A stretch of 64,000 nucleotides of DNA from Haloglycomyces albus DSM 45210. Its GTDB lineage: Bacteria > Actinomycetota > Actinomycetes > Mycobacteriales > Micromonosporaceae. Below are positions 25,560 through 34,657 of the stretch, piece after piece (the first letter of the stretch is position 1; each line of letters begins with the position of its first letter). Position numbers and translations under genes: made by a program. The DNA lies in the NCBI RefSeq assembly GCF_000527155.1, contig NZ_AZUQ01000001.1:3113889-3177888 (forward strand). Direction: 5' to 3'. Under the pieces are notes generated by a model, which was not told where the DNA came from, searched no databases, and saw only the letters and a program-made list of their open reading frames with translations.

Positions 25560-26516
25560 ATGTTGGACGCCGTCTGCCTCGGTGAATCCATGGTCGTGGG
25601 ATCGGTCGTTCCGCCGTTGCGCCTGCGGGACGCCGATTCGGTGGCCCTAGAGTGTGCCGGAGCCGAATCGAACGTCGCCATCGCCTTGGCGGCGCTGGGA
25701 CACGACGTCGCCTGGGTCGGTCGTCTCGGCGGTGATCCCTTTGGCGGACGAATCATCGACACGCTCCGTCGCGCGAACGTAGATGTTCGTGGCGTGGAAT
25801 ACGATTCGTCCGCGCCGACCGGGATGTACTTCAAAGACCCCACCAGGGACGGAACCCGCGTCCACTATTACCGATCCCAATCGGCGGCGTCCACGATGAG
25901 CCCACGGTTTTTGACGCGGCTTCCCTCCACACGCCTGGTACATCTATCAGGCGTCACCGCCGCTCTCTCACCATCGTGTGCTGACATGATGACCGCGGCC
26001 ATCGTCGATCGTGCGGTGGGGGCCGACGCCGTGGTCAGTTTCGACGTCAACCAACGCAGCGCCCTCTGGCCCGCCGAACGGGCCGGGCCGGTTCTCAAGG
26101 CACTGGCAGACGCGGCGGACATCGTCTTCGTCGGCCTCGACGAGGCGAATAAGCTCTGGGGACTCGACACCGCCGAAGCGGTTCGAGCACTTCTGCCCCA
26201 CCCCACCGCCCTGATCGTCAAGAACGCCGACGTGGGAGCGACGCTCTTTCTCCGCCACGACGCACCGCGCTTCGTTCCGGCGCTGGACGTCGACGTCGTC
26301 GAACCGGTCGGGGCCGGCGACGCGTTCGCCTCCGGAGTCTTGAGCGCGGTATTGGCGGAAGCGCCGGCGTCGGCCTGGCTCCAGATGGGGCACTACATGG
26401 CCTCCCTGGCTCTGAGCCGCACCGGAGACATCGTCACCGACCCCGACCTCGGCCATGTCCGTGCGATCATGAGTGCCCCGTCGTCCACCGACCAACGCGC
26501 CACCGATTCCGTGTAG
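25560..26516 (+). CDS. PfkB-family sugar kinase (2-keto-3-deoxygluconate kinase-like)
   Basis: 318 residues with PfkB signature 1 near the start (LGESMVVGS, AGAESNVAIALAALGHDVAWVG) and signature 2 VEPVGAGDAFASG at about 246-258 with catalytic Asp in GAGD. The neighbouring KDPG aldolase suggests it phosphorylates 2-keto-3-deoxygluconate or a related keto-acid, but in actinomycete clusters with D-aminoacylase the substrate is undefined. ATG 25560 follows AAAGTAGG; ATG 25542 is an alternative. Confidence 0.85.
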   Translation: MLDAVCLGESMVVGSVVPPLRLRDADSVALECAGAESNVAIALAALGHDVAWVGRLGGDPFGGRIIDTLRRANVDVRGVEYDSSAPTGMYFKDPTRDGTRVHYYRSQSAASTMSPRFLTRLPSTRLVHLSGVTAALSPSCADMMTAAIVDRAVGADAVVSFDVNQRSALWPAERAGPVLKALADAADIVFVGLDEANKLWGLDTAEAVRALLPHPTALIVKNADVGATLFLRHDAPRFVPALDVDVVEPVGAGDAFASGVLSAVLAEAPASAWLQMGHYMASLALSRTGDIVTDPDLGHVRAIMSAPSSTDQRATDSV

Positions 26517-26537
26517 ATCCCAAGTGACAGGAACACC

Positions 26538-27125
26538 GTGAGTACCTTCGACGAACTGTTCGGCACCGAAAGTGTCATGCTCATCCTCCGCAATCTCTCC
26601 GCGACCGACACCGTGGCCACCGCAGAGGCCGCCTGGGAGCTCGGCGTGGTTCTGGTGGAAATTCCCATTGGACAAACCGATCAGATTCCCGCCCTGCGTG
26701 CCACCGTGTCGGCCGCTCAAGCCCGCGGTTTGACCGTCGGGGCAGGAACGGTCACCACTCCTGCCCACGTGTCGGCGGCGGTGGAGGCCGGCGCCGCCTA
26801 CGCCGTCTCCCCCGGACTCTCCGAGGAGGTAGCGTCCGAGTGCCGCCGTGTCGGCATTCCCTACCTTCCGGGGGTCGCCACGCCCACCGAGGTACAGCGA
26901 GCGCTCGATCTGGGATTGGAGTGGGTCAAGGTCTTCCCCGCCTCCACCCTGGGTCCACGCTGGTTCAAGGCCGTACGCGGACCGTTTCCCGACGTGAAAA
27001 TGGTCGCCACCGGCGGGATAGCTCCTGCGGTAGCCGACGACTATCTCGACGCCGGAGCCCGGATCGTGGGAATGGGATCGGCCCTCAACGAGCCCGAACA
27101 GCTACGCCCCCTCCTGCGGCGGTGA
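26538..27125 (+). CDS. eda: KDPG/KHG aldolase
   Basis: 195 residues, the small class I aldolase that splits 2-keto-3-deoxy-6-phosphogluconate to pyruvate and glyceraldehyde 3-phosphate. Schiff-base lysine in LEWVKVFPAS (about 132) and catalytic Glu in LVEIPIG (about 37); VGAGTV and ATGGIAP complete the barrel signatures. GTG start. Between the PfkB kinase (21 bases) and the deacylase (4-base overlap), so certainly one operon. Confidence 0.9.
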   Translation: MSTFDELFGTESVMLILRNLSATDTVATAEAAWELGVVLVEIPIGQTDQIPALRATVSAAQARGLTVGAGTVTTPAHVSAAVEAGAAYAVSPGLSEEVASECRRVGIPYLPGVATPTEVQRALDLGLEWVKVFPASTLGPRWFKAVRGPFPDVKMVATGGIAPAVADDYLDAGARIVGMGSALNEPEQLRPLLRR

Positions 27126-28702
27126 CATCGGTGCTGCTGATCAAAAACGCCACCGTCGTCGACGGCACCGGACGCGCCGCACAACGTGGCGACGTGGCCG
27201 TCTCCGGCGGCATCGTCCACTCCGTTGGAACCGACCTTCCTACTCCCCGCCACGGCCGCGTCATCGACGCCACCGGTCTCACCGTCACCCCCGGTTTCAT
27301 CGACATGCACGCCCACTCCGATCTCGCCGCACTCGACAGCGACCACGAGGGAAAGATCGCCCAAGGCTGCACCACCGAAGTCGTCGGACAGGATGGACTG
27401 TCCTATGTCCCCAGCACCGACGGGATCGCCGAGGAACTGGCCGAAACGCTCAGCGCCTGGAACGGCCCCGGTAGGCCCCCGTGGCGCACCGTCGCCGACT
27501 ACCTGAACGCCGCCGACGAGGACGCGGTCACCAACCTCGCCTATCTCCTGCCGCATGGAACGATCCGTATGGCGGCCATGGGGTGGCAACGGCGCCCACC
27601 CACTGCCGTCGAGATGGAGGCGATGCACTCGGCCGTCACCGTCGGAATGCGGCAGGGAGCGTTCGGGCTGTCGGCGGGGCTGACCTATGCGCCCGGAATG
27701 TACGCCGACACGGACGAACTGGTGGAACTCTGCCGCGTCGTCGGCCGACACCACGGCTTCTTCGCTCCCCACCAACGCTCCTACGGAGCGGGAGCCCTGG
27801 ACGGATACCGCGAAATGCTTGATATCGGGCGGCAGTCCGGATGCGCCGTTCACCTGGCCCACGCCACCATGAACTTCCCGGTCAACGCCGGACGGGCCGA
27901 AGAATTCCTTACCGCGGTCGACCAGGCACGACATTCCGGAGTCGACGTCAGCCTCGACTCCTATCCCTACCTCGCCGGAATGACCAAACTGTCGGCCCTA
28001 CTACCCGGATGGGCCGTCACCGGCGACCTCGACGAACAACTGCGCCTGCTGGCCGACCCGGATATACGACAACGCATCGTTCACGACCTCGACGTGGTCG
28101 GTTCCGACGGCGCCCATGGGGTCCCAGTCGACTGGGACGGCATAGAAATCGCCGGAGTCGTCGCCGACGAACTGCGCCACCTCTCGGGAACGACCGTCAG
28201 CGCCGCTTCCGGTTCCCGATCGAGCGCGGAATACTATCTGGACCTACTGATCGCCGATCGACTACGGTCGACTTGTTTGATGCACGTGGGCCACGAGGAC
28301 AATCTCCGCCGGATCATGCGCCACGAGACGCATACCGGTTCCAGCGACGGCCTCCTGCACGGTTCGCGGCTTCACCCGCGCGCCTGGGGTTCGTTTCCGC
28401 AATATCTGGGCCGCTACGTGCGCGAAGAAAACGTTCTCTCACTTGAGGAGTGCGTTCACCACCTCACCGGTCGCGCCGCACGGCGACTCGGGCTCGTCGA
28501 CCGGGGAACGCTCCAACCCGGGGCGGCCGCCGACATAGCGGTGTTCGACGCCGACCAGGTAGCCGCCACGGCGACGTTCACCGAGGCGAAGCAACGACCG
28601 GTCGGCATCCCCTATGTGTTCGTCAACGGTGAAGCGGTCGTCGACGACGGTGACCTAACCGGTCGTCGGCCCGGGCACGCGCTACGCCGACCGACCGGCT
28701 GA
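27122..28702 (+). CDS. N-acyl-D-amino-acid deacylase (D-aminoacylase family)
   Basis: 526 residues, amidohydrolase superfamily. Metal-binding HxH in PGFIDMHAHSDLAAL (about 60-74), then HQRSYGAGALDGYREM and HLAHATMNFPVNAG, and the C-terminal ADIAVFD return of the beta-sandwich. Releases D-amino acids from N-acyl derivatives; with the divergent PLP enzyme and RidA this gives a plausible route deacylation, then deamination. GTG 27122 overlaps the aldolase stop (GTGA); GTG 27131 is an alternative. Confidence 0.88.
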   Translation: MTSVLLIKNATVVDGTGRAAQRGDVAVSGGIVHSVGTDLPTPRHGRVIDATGLTVTPGFIDMHAHSDLAALDSDHEGKIAQGCTTEVVGQDGLSYVPSTDGIAEELAETLSAWNGPGRPPWRTVADYLNAADEDAVTNLAYLLPHGTIRMAAMGWQRRPPTAVEMEAMHSAVTVGMRQGAFGLSAGLTYAPGMYADTDELVELCRVVGRHHGFFAPHQRSYGAGALDGYREMLDIGRQSGCAVHLAHATMNFPVNAGRAEEFLTAVDQARHSGVDVSLDSYPYLAGMTKLSALLPGWAVTGDLDEQLRLLADPDIRQRIVHDLDVVGSDGAHGVPVDWDGIEIAGVVADELRHLSGTTVSAASGSRSSAEYYLDLLIADRLRSTCLMHVGHEDNLRRIMRHETHTGSSDGLLHGSRLHPRAWGSFPQYLGRYVREENVLSLEECVHHLTGRAARRLGLVDRGTLQPGAAADIAVFDADQVAATATFTEAKQRPVGIPYVFVNGEAVVDDGDLTGRRPGHALRRPTG

Positions 28703-28719
28703 CACGAATAGTTTGATTC

Positions 28720-28754
28720 GGTCCGAGACGTAGCGGACGCCTGCGTCTCGGACC
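28720..28754. terminator. bidirectional terminator hairpin
   Basis: 11-bp perfect stem (28720-28730 with 28744-28754) and 13-base loop between the convergent D-aminoacylase and upp genes. Confidence 0.7.
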
Positions 28755-28759
28755 GGGCG

Positions 28760-29401
28760 TTAAAAGCGACGTATGGCGCCGAAAAGACGGTCGCCGGCGT
28801 CCCCCAGGCCTGGAACGATATAGGCGTCCGAGTTGAGTCCCTCGTCCACCGACGCGGTCGTCATGCGCAATGGGAGTCCCGACTCCTTCAATCGGTCGAT
28901 CCCTTCCGGCGCCGCCAAGGCACAGATGACGGTGATGTCGTCGCAACCGCGATCGGCCAGCAACGAACAACTGTGCACCAGCGAACCGCCGGTCGCCACC
29001 ATCGGGTCCAGCACAATGGCACGTGCGCCGGTCAGATCCTCCGGCAACGACTCCATGTAGGCGCGCGGCTCAAAGGTCTTCTCATCACGTGCCAGACCCA
29101 CGAACCCCATGGTCGACTCGGGAATCAACTTCCGCGCCGCATCGGCCATCCCCAATCCCGCACGCAGGACCGGAACCAACAGCGGCGGATTGCTCAGACG
29201 ATAGCCGTCGGTGGCGGCCACGGGAGTCGAGATCGGCTCGGTGCGTGCCGCCATATCCCGAGTGGCCTCGTACACCAACAGGGACGTGAGTTCATCCAGG
29301 GCGGAACGAAATTCGCTGCCGCCGGTTTCCTTGTTTCGCAGGACGCTCAATCGGGTCGCGACCAACGGGTGACTTACTACGTTTACATCCACGGTCCCCA
29401 C
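28760..29401 (-). CDS. upp: uracil phosphoribosyltransferase
   Basis: 213 residues, full length for Upp (uracil + PRPP to UMP, pyrimidine salvage). PRPP loop VLDPMVATGGSLVHS at about 128-142, N-terminal HPLVATRLSVLRNKET and C-terminal uracil-binding VPGLGDAGDRLFG are unmistakable. GTG at 29401 or GTG 29392 (VDVNVVSHP) are both possible starts. Confidence 0.96.
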   Translation of the reverse strand: MGTVDVNVVSHPLVATRLSVLRNKETGGSEFRSALDELTSLLVYEATRDMAARTEPISTPVAATDGYRLSNPPLLVPVLRAGLGMADAARKLIPESTMGFVGLARDEKTFEPRAYMESLPEDLTGARAIVLDPMVATGGSLVHSCSLLADRGCDDITVICALAAPEGIDRLKESGLPLRMTTASVDEGLNSDAYIVPGLGDAGDRLFGAIRRF

Positions 29402-29473
29402 TGTAAACGGCCATTACCGGCGGTGGAGAACCCGCGAGTCCCGCTGTGGTCGCCACGTCCCCATACCGGGCGT

Positions 29474-30163
29474 CTAGGCGAGGGAATCGAGTCGTTCACG
29501 CCACTGTCGCACCTTGGCCGCCTCCACCGGACGGTCCCAGCCCGAACGAGCCGCCGAACCGATATGGAAGGCACGCAGACCCGCCTGATAAAGACCCTCA
29601 AGATGGTCGGGCTTCAAACCCCCACCCACCAGAGTCCGATCCACCGGACGTCGGGTCGTCAAAGTGTCCGTCCCGACCGGCACTCCGTCAGCCGAACCCG
29701 CCGTCAAAACGGCGTCCAGACCGGGAAGGGAGGCCACCTCCTCCCACACCGCCACCGCATCGGCGGCGTGATCGATGGCGCGGTGGAACGTCCACGGACG
29801 GCCCACCGCACGGGCCAGACGCTCGGTCGCCGACCGGTCCAGTTCGCCCGAAGAAGTAAGGAAACCGAATACGAACCCCTCCGCACCGGCGCGGCGCAGC
29901 AGTTCGGCCTGCCGTTGCAGCGCCTCCAGATCGGCATCGGTGGTGGTGAACCCGTCTCCGCTACGCAGCATCACCCGCTGTGGCAGATCGGTGGCGGCCG
30001 CAATGGCCTCCACCGTCTCGACCGCCGGAGTCAGACCGTCGCGATCCATGTCGGCGACGACCTCCAACCGATCCGCACCACCCGCCTCGGCGGCGGCCGC
30101 ATCGGCGGCGTCCAAAGCGATGACTTCCAACAAGGCTCGTGATGTGTTCGTGCTATTCACCAC
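29474..30163 (-). CDS. cutC: copper homeostasis protein CutC family
   Basis: 229 residues, TIM-barrel family named after E. coli CutC. Signatures: LEVIALDAADAAAAEAGGADRLEVV at the N-terminus, VMLRSGDGFTTTDADLE, FHRAIDH (about 130) and LVGGGLKPDH. A direct copper role is disputed for the family. Stands alone on the minus strand, 52 bases from the methyltransferase gene. Confidence 0.9.
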   Translation of the reverse strand: MVNSTNTSRALLEVIALDAADAAAAEAGGADRLEVVADMDRDGLTPAVETVEAIAAATDLPQRVMLRSGDGFTTTDADLEALQRQAELLRRAGAEGFVFGFLTSSGELDRSATERLARAVGRPWTFHRAIDHAADAVAVWEEVASLPGLDAVLTAGSADGVPVGTDTLTTRRPVDRTLVGGGLKPDHLEGLYQAGLRAFHIGSAARSGWDRPVEAAKVRQWRERLDSLA

Positions 30164-30214
30164 TCGAGTGTGCCATTGAGGTCACGTCACCGCCGCAAAA
30201 ACGGTCAGTGATCT

Positions 30215-31036
30215 TTACCGTTTATGGAAACCGCCGCGTTGCCACTGCGCGTGATAGGCGATGACGGCCAAGGACGTCGACACGTTCAATGAATCGGCGT
30301 ATCCGATCATGGGGATCACGATCCGCTCACTCGCCGCCTCCACCAGCGACGACGTCAATCCAGCGTGCTCGGCTCCCACCGCCACAGCGACTCCGCCGGA
30401 ATAGTCGACCTCACCGTAAAAGCGCGCCGAGTCCGGGGTCGCCGCGATCAGGCGGATGTCGCCTTCGGCCAGCCAGGTCAGCGTCTCGGCCAAGCCCGCC
30501 GAGGCGTGCGGAACGGAGAACACCATCCCCTTCGACGCACGCACCACATTCGGATTGCCCCAATCCACCACCGCATCGGTGGCAATCACCGCGTCGGCTC
30601 CCACCCCGTCGGCGGTACGGAGAATCGCACCGAGATTGCCCGGCTTTTCAACACCCTCCACCACCAGCACCAGTGGGTCGGAGCCAACGCTCAGATCGTC
30701 CAGATACCGCTCCGGCAAAGGGGCCGTCGCCAACCAGCCGTCCGGCGACTCCCGGTAGGCCATCTTGGCGAACACCTCGGAACTCACCGATACCAGCGTC
30801 GAACCGGCCTCACCGGCGGCGGCCGCGAATTCCGACACCTCGTCATCATTCACGAGATCAGGGCTGTAAAACACCGTCCTGGGGCGCACCCCGGCGGCAA
30901 ACGCCGCCCGCAGCTCCGCCTTGGCCTCCACCACCGTCAATCCGGTACGCCGCCGGGCACGTCGCTTCTTCAGCGCGACGACGTTCTTTACCTGTTCATT
31001 ATGGAGACTGGTGATGTGTTTGGGCTTCGCGTTCAC
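30215..31036 (-). CDS. SpoU/TrmH-family RNA 2'-O-methyltransferase
   Basis: 273 residues: an N-terminal RNA-binding part (NEQVKNVVALKKRRARR) and a C-terminal SPOUT knot domain with motif 1 NLGAILRTADGVGADAV (about 152), motif 2 VGAEHAG and motif 3 IPMIGYADSLNVSTSLAV (about 240-257). SAM-dependent methylation of the ribose in rRNA or tRNA; target unknown. GTG 31036 overlaps the ARMT1-like stop by 4 bases. Confidence 0.92.
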   Translation of the reverse strand: MNAKPKHITSLHNEQVKNVVALKKRRARRRTGLTVVEAKAELRAAFAAGVRPRTVFYSPDLVNDDEVSEFAAAAGEAGSTLVSVSSEVFAKMAYRESPDGWLATAPLPERYLDDLSVGSDPLVLVVEGVEKPGNLGAILRTADGVGADAVIATDAVVDWGNPNVVRASKGMVFSVPHASAGLAETLTWLAEGDIRLIAATPDSARFYGEVDYSGGVAVAVGAEHAGLTSSLVEAASERIVIPMIGYADSLNVSTSLAVIAYHAQWQRGGFHKR

Positions 31037-32370
31037 GACTTCAGCCTAGCGTCGTCACGATCGCCGCCACCCGCACCGTCGGCCATCTGTAGCACGGCGC
31101 AACCGGCATCGGTCCGCCAGTCCGGATTGGCGGCACTGAGCTCGCGCACCGTCACAGGGTCGATACCGACGGCCAGATCGCTCTTCATCACCCGCAGTGC
31201 CACGACCGCGGTGGGAAACGTCGCCACCGCCTCCCCGAAATCCTGGTCGTAGTCGTGGTGGCGGTCCTCCATGAGACGGCGATAATTCAAGTCCCCCTTC
31301 AATACCACCAGCGACGCCCGACGGAAACGCTCCCACAGGTCGGTCGGCACATGCGTGAACGTCCGCGGCGCGGTATAAAACCAGTGCGTATCGATCACCA
31401 GGCGACCGCTCGCGATCCACTCGCGCAGCCGTTCGGCGATCGCTCGCACCGAATCGTGTGGAGCGTCCGCCAACGCGCGCAGGGCGGAAACCAAGTCCCC
31501 GCCGGTGGCGTCGGAGACGAAATACGGGTGGTTCTTCACATGAATCTCCACCCGTGCGGCCGTTTCCTCCCGTAGCAGTTGGTCGACCAACACCAGGTCG
31601 GCGATGATTTCACTGCCGGCATTATCGGCCACGATGATGACCGTGCCGGGCGCAGCGGCGTCGAGATAGCCCCATAGGGCGTCACCGTCGTCGGCCAGCA
31701 GGCGACGCCGAGTCGACGCGTCCCCCACCCCCGGATCGTCGATGCTCACCGCGAGGTCGGCCAGATTGCCCCACAGCGAACCACGCAGCACCGCCTGACG
31801 GCGCTCGTCGCGGCCGAGCCCGTTCAACGCGGCCAGATTGTTCCAGCGGTCCCGCAATCGGTCGATTTCCAGCTCCCGGTTCTTCTTTGGACCGAACGGG
31901 TCGATCCCCCACCAGGGAGAATCAATGCTGAAATACTCCAACGCCAACAGCAGCTTGCGGTAGAAAACCGATTCCGCCCAGAAGAAGTTCACCTCACTCC
32001 ACCGACGTCCGATCGCCGGCTTCACCTCGTGTTCCCACTGGGCGGCGTGCGGCCCGACGGCGGGAAGGGGCTGAACGGTACCCGTGGTGGTCTCTTCTAG
32101 GAGGTCGTCCAGGGCCGCCCGCACCGAATTCGGATAGGGGAAGGTGTCAACCAACTCCGCCAGCATCGCCGGATGTCGCCGGTGGAAGACGCCCCAACCG
32201 TAGTCGTCCGGGCTCTTGATGCCGATGGGTTCGTTGCGATGGGGATGCGACACGGTAAAGCCAATCTGTGCACTCGAATGTCGACGGTCAACGCCATGGT
32301 ACCGCCGCGTGGAGGGAATCCTCGCGGGCAAAAACGCGAATCCCACTTCCGGCGGCGACCGAGGCTCCAT
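31033..32370 (-). CDS. damage-control phosphatase ARMT1 family protein (DUF89)
   Basis: 445 residues from ATG 32370; the first about 39 residues look weakly coding, and GTG 32253 (about 406 residues) is an alternative start. The DUF89 metal site is visible as IIVADNAGSEIIADLVLVD (about 255) with downstream VEIHVKNHPYFVSDATGGD. The family dephosphorylates damaged or surplus phosphometabolites. Overlaps and is co-translated with the SpoU gene; divergent from the hdeD-like gene. Confidence 0.85.
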   Translation of the reverse strand: MEPRSPPEVGFAFLPARIPSTRRYHGVDRRHSSAQIGFTVSHPHRNEPIGIKSPDDYGWGVFHRRHPAMLAELVDTFPYPNSVRAALDDLLEETTTGTVQPLPAVGPHAAQWEHEVKPAIGRRWSEVNFFWAESVFYRKLLLALEYFSIDSPWWGIDPFGPKKNRELEIDRLRDRWNNLAALNGLGRDERRQAVLRGSLWGNLADLAVSIDDPGVGDASTRRRLLADDGDALWGYLDAAAPGTVIIVADNAGSEIIADLVLVDQLLREETAARVEIHVKNHPYFVSDATGGDLVSALRALADAPHDSVRAIAERLREWIASGRLVIDTHWFYTAPRTFTHVPTDLWERFRRASLVVLKGDLNYRRLMEDRHHDYDQDFGEAVATFPTAVVALRVMKSDLAVGIDPVTVRELSAANPDWRTDAGCAVLQMADGAGGGDRDDARLKS

Positions 32371-32408
32371 ACTGTTCGAGCAGAATTCTCATATTAGTGA
32401 GGTGGGTT

Positions 32409-32960
32409 ATGTTCGATCTGTTGACCCGCAATTGGGGCTGGATACTGGCACGCGGGGTGTTGCTGGTCCTCTTCGGCCTCTTTGCCCTGATATGGCCCGA
32501 TGTGACCCTGCTGGTTCTCGTGGTCATGTTCGGTGCCTACGCCTTGGTCGACGGGATATTCGCGATCGTCTCCGGAGCGAGCGGTCAAGGCGAGGGCCGC
32601 GGCCTGCTGATTTTTTCGGGGATTCTCGGCGTTCTCATCGGTCTCATGGTCTTTCTTTGGCCCGAGTCGAGCGCCCTGGCGCTGCTGATCCTGATAGCCG
32701 TCTGGGCGATCATCATCGGTGTCGCCTATATTGCCAAGGGGATCAGCTTGACCGGCGACAACGGGGGACGTTGGCTGCTGATCCTGTCGGGAATCCTGGG
32801 CGTCGTTCTCGGTTTCCTGCTCATGCTTCGTCCCGGCGAAGGCATCCTGGCGATGCTGTGGCTCATCGGAGTGTTCGCGATTCTATGGGGTGTGGTGGCC
32901 ATCGTTTCGTCCATCCGTCTGAAGAAACTGCGGGACACTGCCACGATTTCCACCACCTAG
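32409..32960 (+). CDS. HdeD-like membrane protein (DUF308)
   Basis: 183 residues arranged as six hydrophobic helices in three tandem DUF308 units, each with a PDVTLL/PESSAL/PGEGIL-type loop. HdeD in E. coli is linked to acid resistance; the role here is unknown. ATG 32409 is preceded by GAGGTGGG 2 bases upstream. The longer frame from 32268 is not coding. Confidence 0.85.
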   Translation: MFDLLTRNWGWILARGVLLVLFGLFALIWPDVTLLVLVVMFGAYALVDGIFAIVSGASGQGEGRGLLIFSGILGVLIGLMVFLWPESSALALLILIAVWAIIIGVAYIAKGISLTGDNGGRWLLILSGILGVVLGFLLMLRPGEGILAMLWLIGVFAILWGVVAIVSSIRLKKLRDTATISTT

Positions 32961-33015
32961 TCGTGTGCCGGGGCGAGTGATGCGATCGCTCGCCCCGGTG
33001 CGCTGGCAACAGCGT

Positions 33016-33948
33016 CTAGCGCCCCACCTCAAGAACGATCTTCCCTCGGGTTCGCCCCGTTTGGCTTTCCTCCCACGCTTCGGCGGCATCGTCCAGATCG
33101 AACACCTGGGAAACATTGACGTACAGCATCCCGTCTTCGCACATGCGCGCGAGAGTATCCAAGTCGTCGGCGTCCGGCTCCACGAACACGTAGGTCCCGC
33201 CCACCGAAGTGACTTCCCGATCGGCGATCGACACGATTCGCTTGGGGTCGGAGACCAGAGGAAGGGAAGCCCGTACCGCCTCGCTTCCAATGAAGTCCAG
33301 CACCAGTGACGGCTGGTCGTCTCCCAGGCATTCCTGAATGCGTTCGATGACTCCCGGGCCGTACGTCACCGCTTCGGCACCCAGGCCGTTCAGGTAACCG
33401 TGATTACGTTCCGAAGCGGTACCCACAATGCGCTTGGCTCCCATAGCCCGAGCCAATTGCACCGCCATGGTTCCCACTCCCCCGGCCGCGGCATGAATGA
33501 CCACGACATCGTCCTCACGCATCTGCGCGGCCGTCAGACATTGATAGGCCGTCAACCCGGCCAGGGGCAGTCCGGCGGATTCCTCCCAGCCCAGGTTCTG
33601 CGGGCGTCGCGTGATCATATGCGGTTCGGCCTTCGTATATTCGCCGTACGTTCCCCAACGGGCACGCGGATAGCGTACGTACCCCATGACCTCGTCGCCG
33701 ACGGTGAAATCGGTGATGTCACCGCCTACGCCCTCGATGACCCCCGCGACGTCCCAGCCGGGGATCAGGGGAAACTCACCCGGTATGGCAGCGTCCAGGT
33801 ACCCGGCCGCCACCTTCCAGTCGACCGGATTCACCCCCGCGTTCACCACCCGGATCAGTACTTCCCCGTCCGAAATCGTCGGGGCGGGTACCTCGTCCAT
33901 GCGCAATTTCTCGACCGACCCGTATTCGGGCATCACTACAGCTCTCAT
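33016..33948 (-). CDS. NADP-dependent oxidoreductase, quinone oxidoreductase-like (MDR family)
   Basis: 310 residues. GroES-like domain (1-125: NAGVNPVDWKVAAGYLD, IPGWDVAGVIEGVG) and Rossmann domain with AAAGGVGTMAVQLARAMGA (about 145). No Cys/His zinc-binding pattern, so the zinc-independent quinone-reductase/enoyl-reductase subgroup. Starts MRAVVMPEYG at ATG 33948; ATG 33957 (three residues more) is also possible. Divergent from the Gdx-like exporter. Substrate unknown. Confidence 0.9.
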   Translation of the reverse strand: MRAVVMPEYGSVEKLRMDEVPAPTISDGEVLIRVVNAGVNPVDWKVAAGYLDAAIPGEFPLIPGWDVAGVIEGVGGDITDFTVGDEVMGYVRYPRARWGTYGEYTKAEPHMITRRPQNLGWEESAGLPLAGLTAYQCLTAAQMREDDVVVIHAAAGGVGTMAVQLARAMGAKRIVGTASERNHGYLNGLGAEAVTYGPGVIERIQECLGDDQPSLVLDFIGSEAVRASLPLVSDPKRIVSIADREVTSVGGTYVFVEPDADDLDTLARMCEDGMLYVNVSQVFDLDDAAEAWEESQTGRTRGKIVLEVGR

Positions 33949-34069
33949 GCCTTCCATCTCATCATGCTTCGCCTGGTTCCGACCTCCAAAGGACAAACCT
34001 GCGAGTCGTGATCGACGACTGAGGTCGATCGCGCGCCTGGGAACGACGCCGTGTTTTACAGTAGGGTTC

Positions 34070-34555
34070 ATGTTGGCTTGGGTGGTATTGGCGATTTCCG
34101 GGGCATTCGAAACCGTATGGGCGATCGCCCTGGACCGGGCCGAGGGTTTCACACGGCTGTGGCCAAGTATCGTCTTCCTGGTCGCCTTGGCCATCAGTAT
34201 GAGTGGACTCGGCTGGGCGATGAAGGAAATTCCCGTGGGCACGGCCTATGCGGTGTGGGTCGGTATCGGTGCGTCCTTGACCGCGTTGTACGGAATGATC
34301 GTTCTGGACGAGCCGGCCACCATTGCCCGTGTCGTGTGCCTGGTTCTTATCATCGCAGGCGTCGCCGGTCTGAAATTCCTGCACTTACTCCTTCACCGAA
34401 CCGTGGCGGGTTCGGGCCAAGACCTGCCTTCGAACACACCCGCCTCGGGCGGATGCGGCCTAATATTGTTGCTGCACAATACGAATGGCAGAATACGACC
34501 AAGGGGGGTACTTAGGGTAGCTGGAAGAATATGTACTATAAATCTCGGTGAGTAA
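34070..34555 (+). CDS. SMR-family exporter, Gdx/SugE type, with C-terminal extension
   Basis: Residues 1-110 form a complete small-multidrug-resistance protein: four helices, the essential Glu14 (ISGAFETVWAIAL), EGFTRLWPS and the Gdx hallmark IPVGTAYAVWVGIGAS. Gdx proteins export guanidinium. I do not see a guanidine riboswitch in the 121-base leader. The frame continues about 50 residues past the normal end (after LKFLHLLLH) with a poorly conserved, non-membrane tail, ending at 34555 inside the dyad of the next transcription unit, which suggests a lost stop codon. Confidence 0.85.
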   Translation: MLAWVVLAISGAFETVWAIALDRAEGFTRLWPSIVFLVALAISMSGLGWAMKEIPVGTAYAVWVGIGASLTALYGMIVLDEPATIARVVCLVLIIAGVAGLKFLHLLLHRTVAGSGQDLPSNTPASGGCGLILLLHNTNGRIRPRGVLRVAGRICTINLGE

Positions 34556-34589
34556 TCCTCGTCCTACAGAGAGATGATACTCACCGAGA
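34537..34589 (+). promoter_or_regulatory. promoter and 12-bp dyad upstream of secreted-protein/ABC operon
   Basis: TATAAA (34537-34542) resembles a -10 box and is followed immediately by TCTCGGTGAGTA (34543-34554), whose perfect inverted copy TACTCACCGAGA lies at 34578-34589 after a 23-base spacer. A repressor site at the transcription start or an RNA hairpin in the leader would both fit. Confidence 0.5.
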
Positions 34590-34657
34590 CCGAACAACTC
34601 AAGCGGCGTCGACCTGGCAAGTACGTACGCCGCCGAACGTTGAAAGGACATTTTATC

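Noticed and set aside
33958-34069. Guanidine riboswitch before the Gdx exporter
   Set aside because: I looked for class I, II and III consensus elements; only a 6-bp hairpin (agtcgt/acgact) is present, and the conserved loops are absent.
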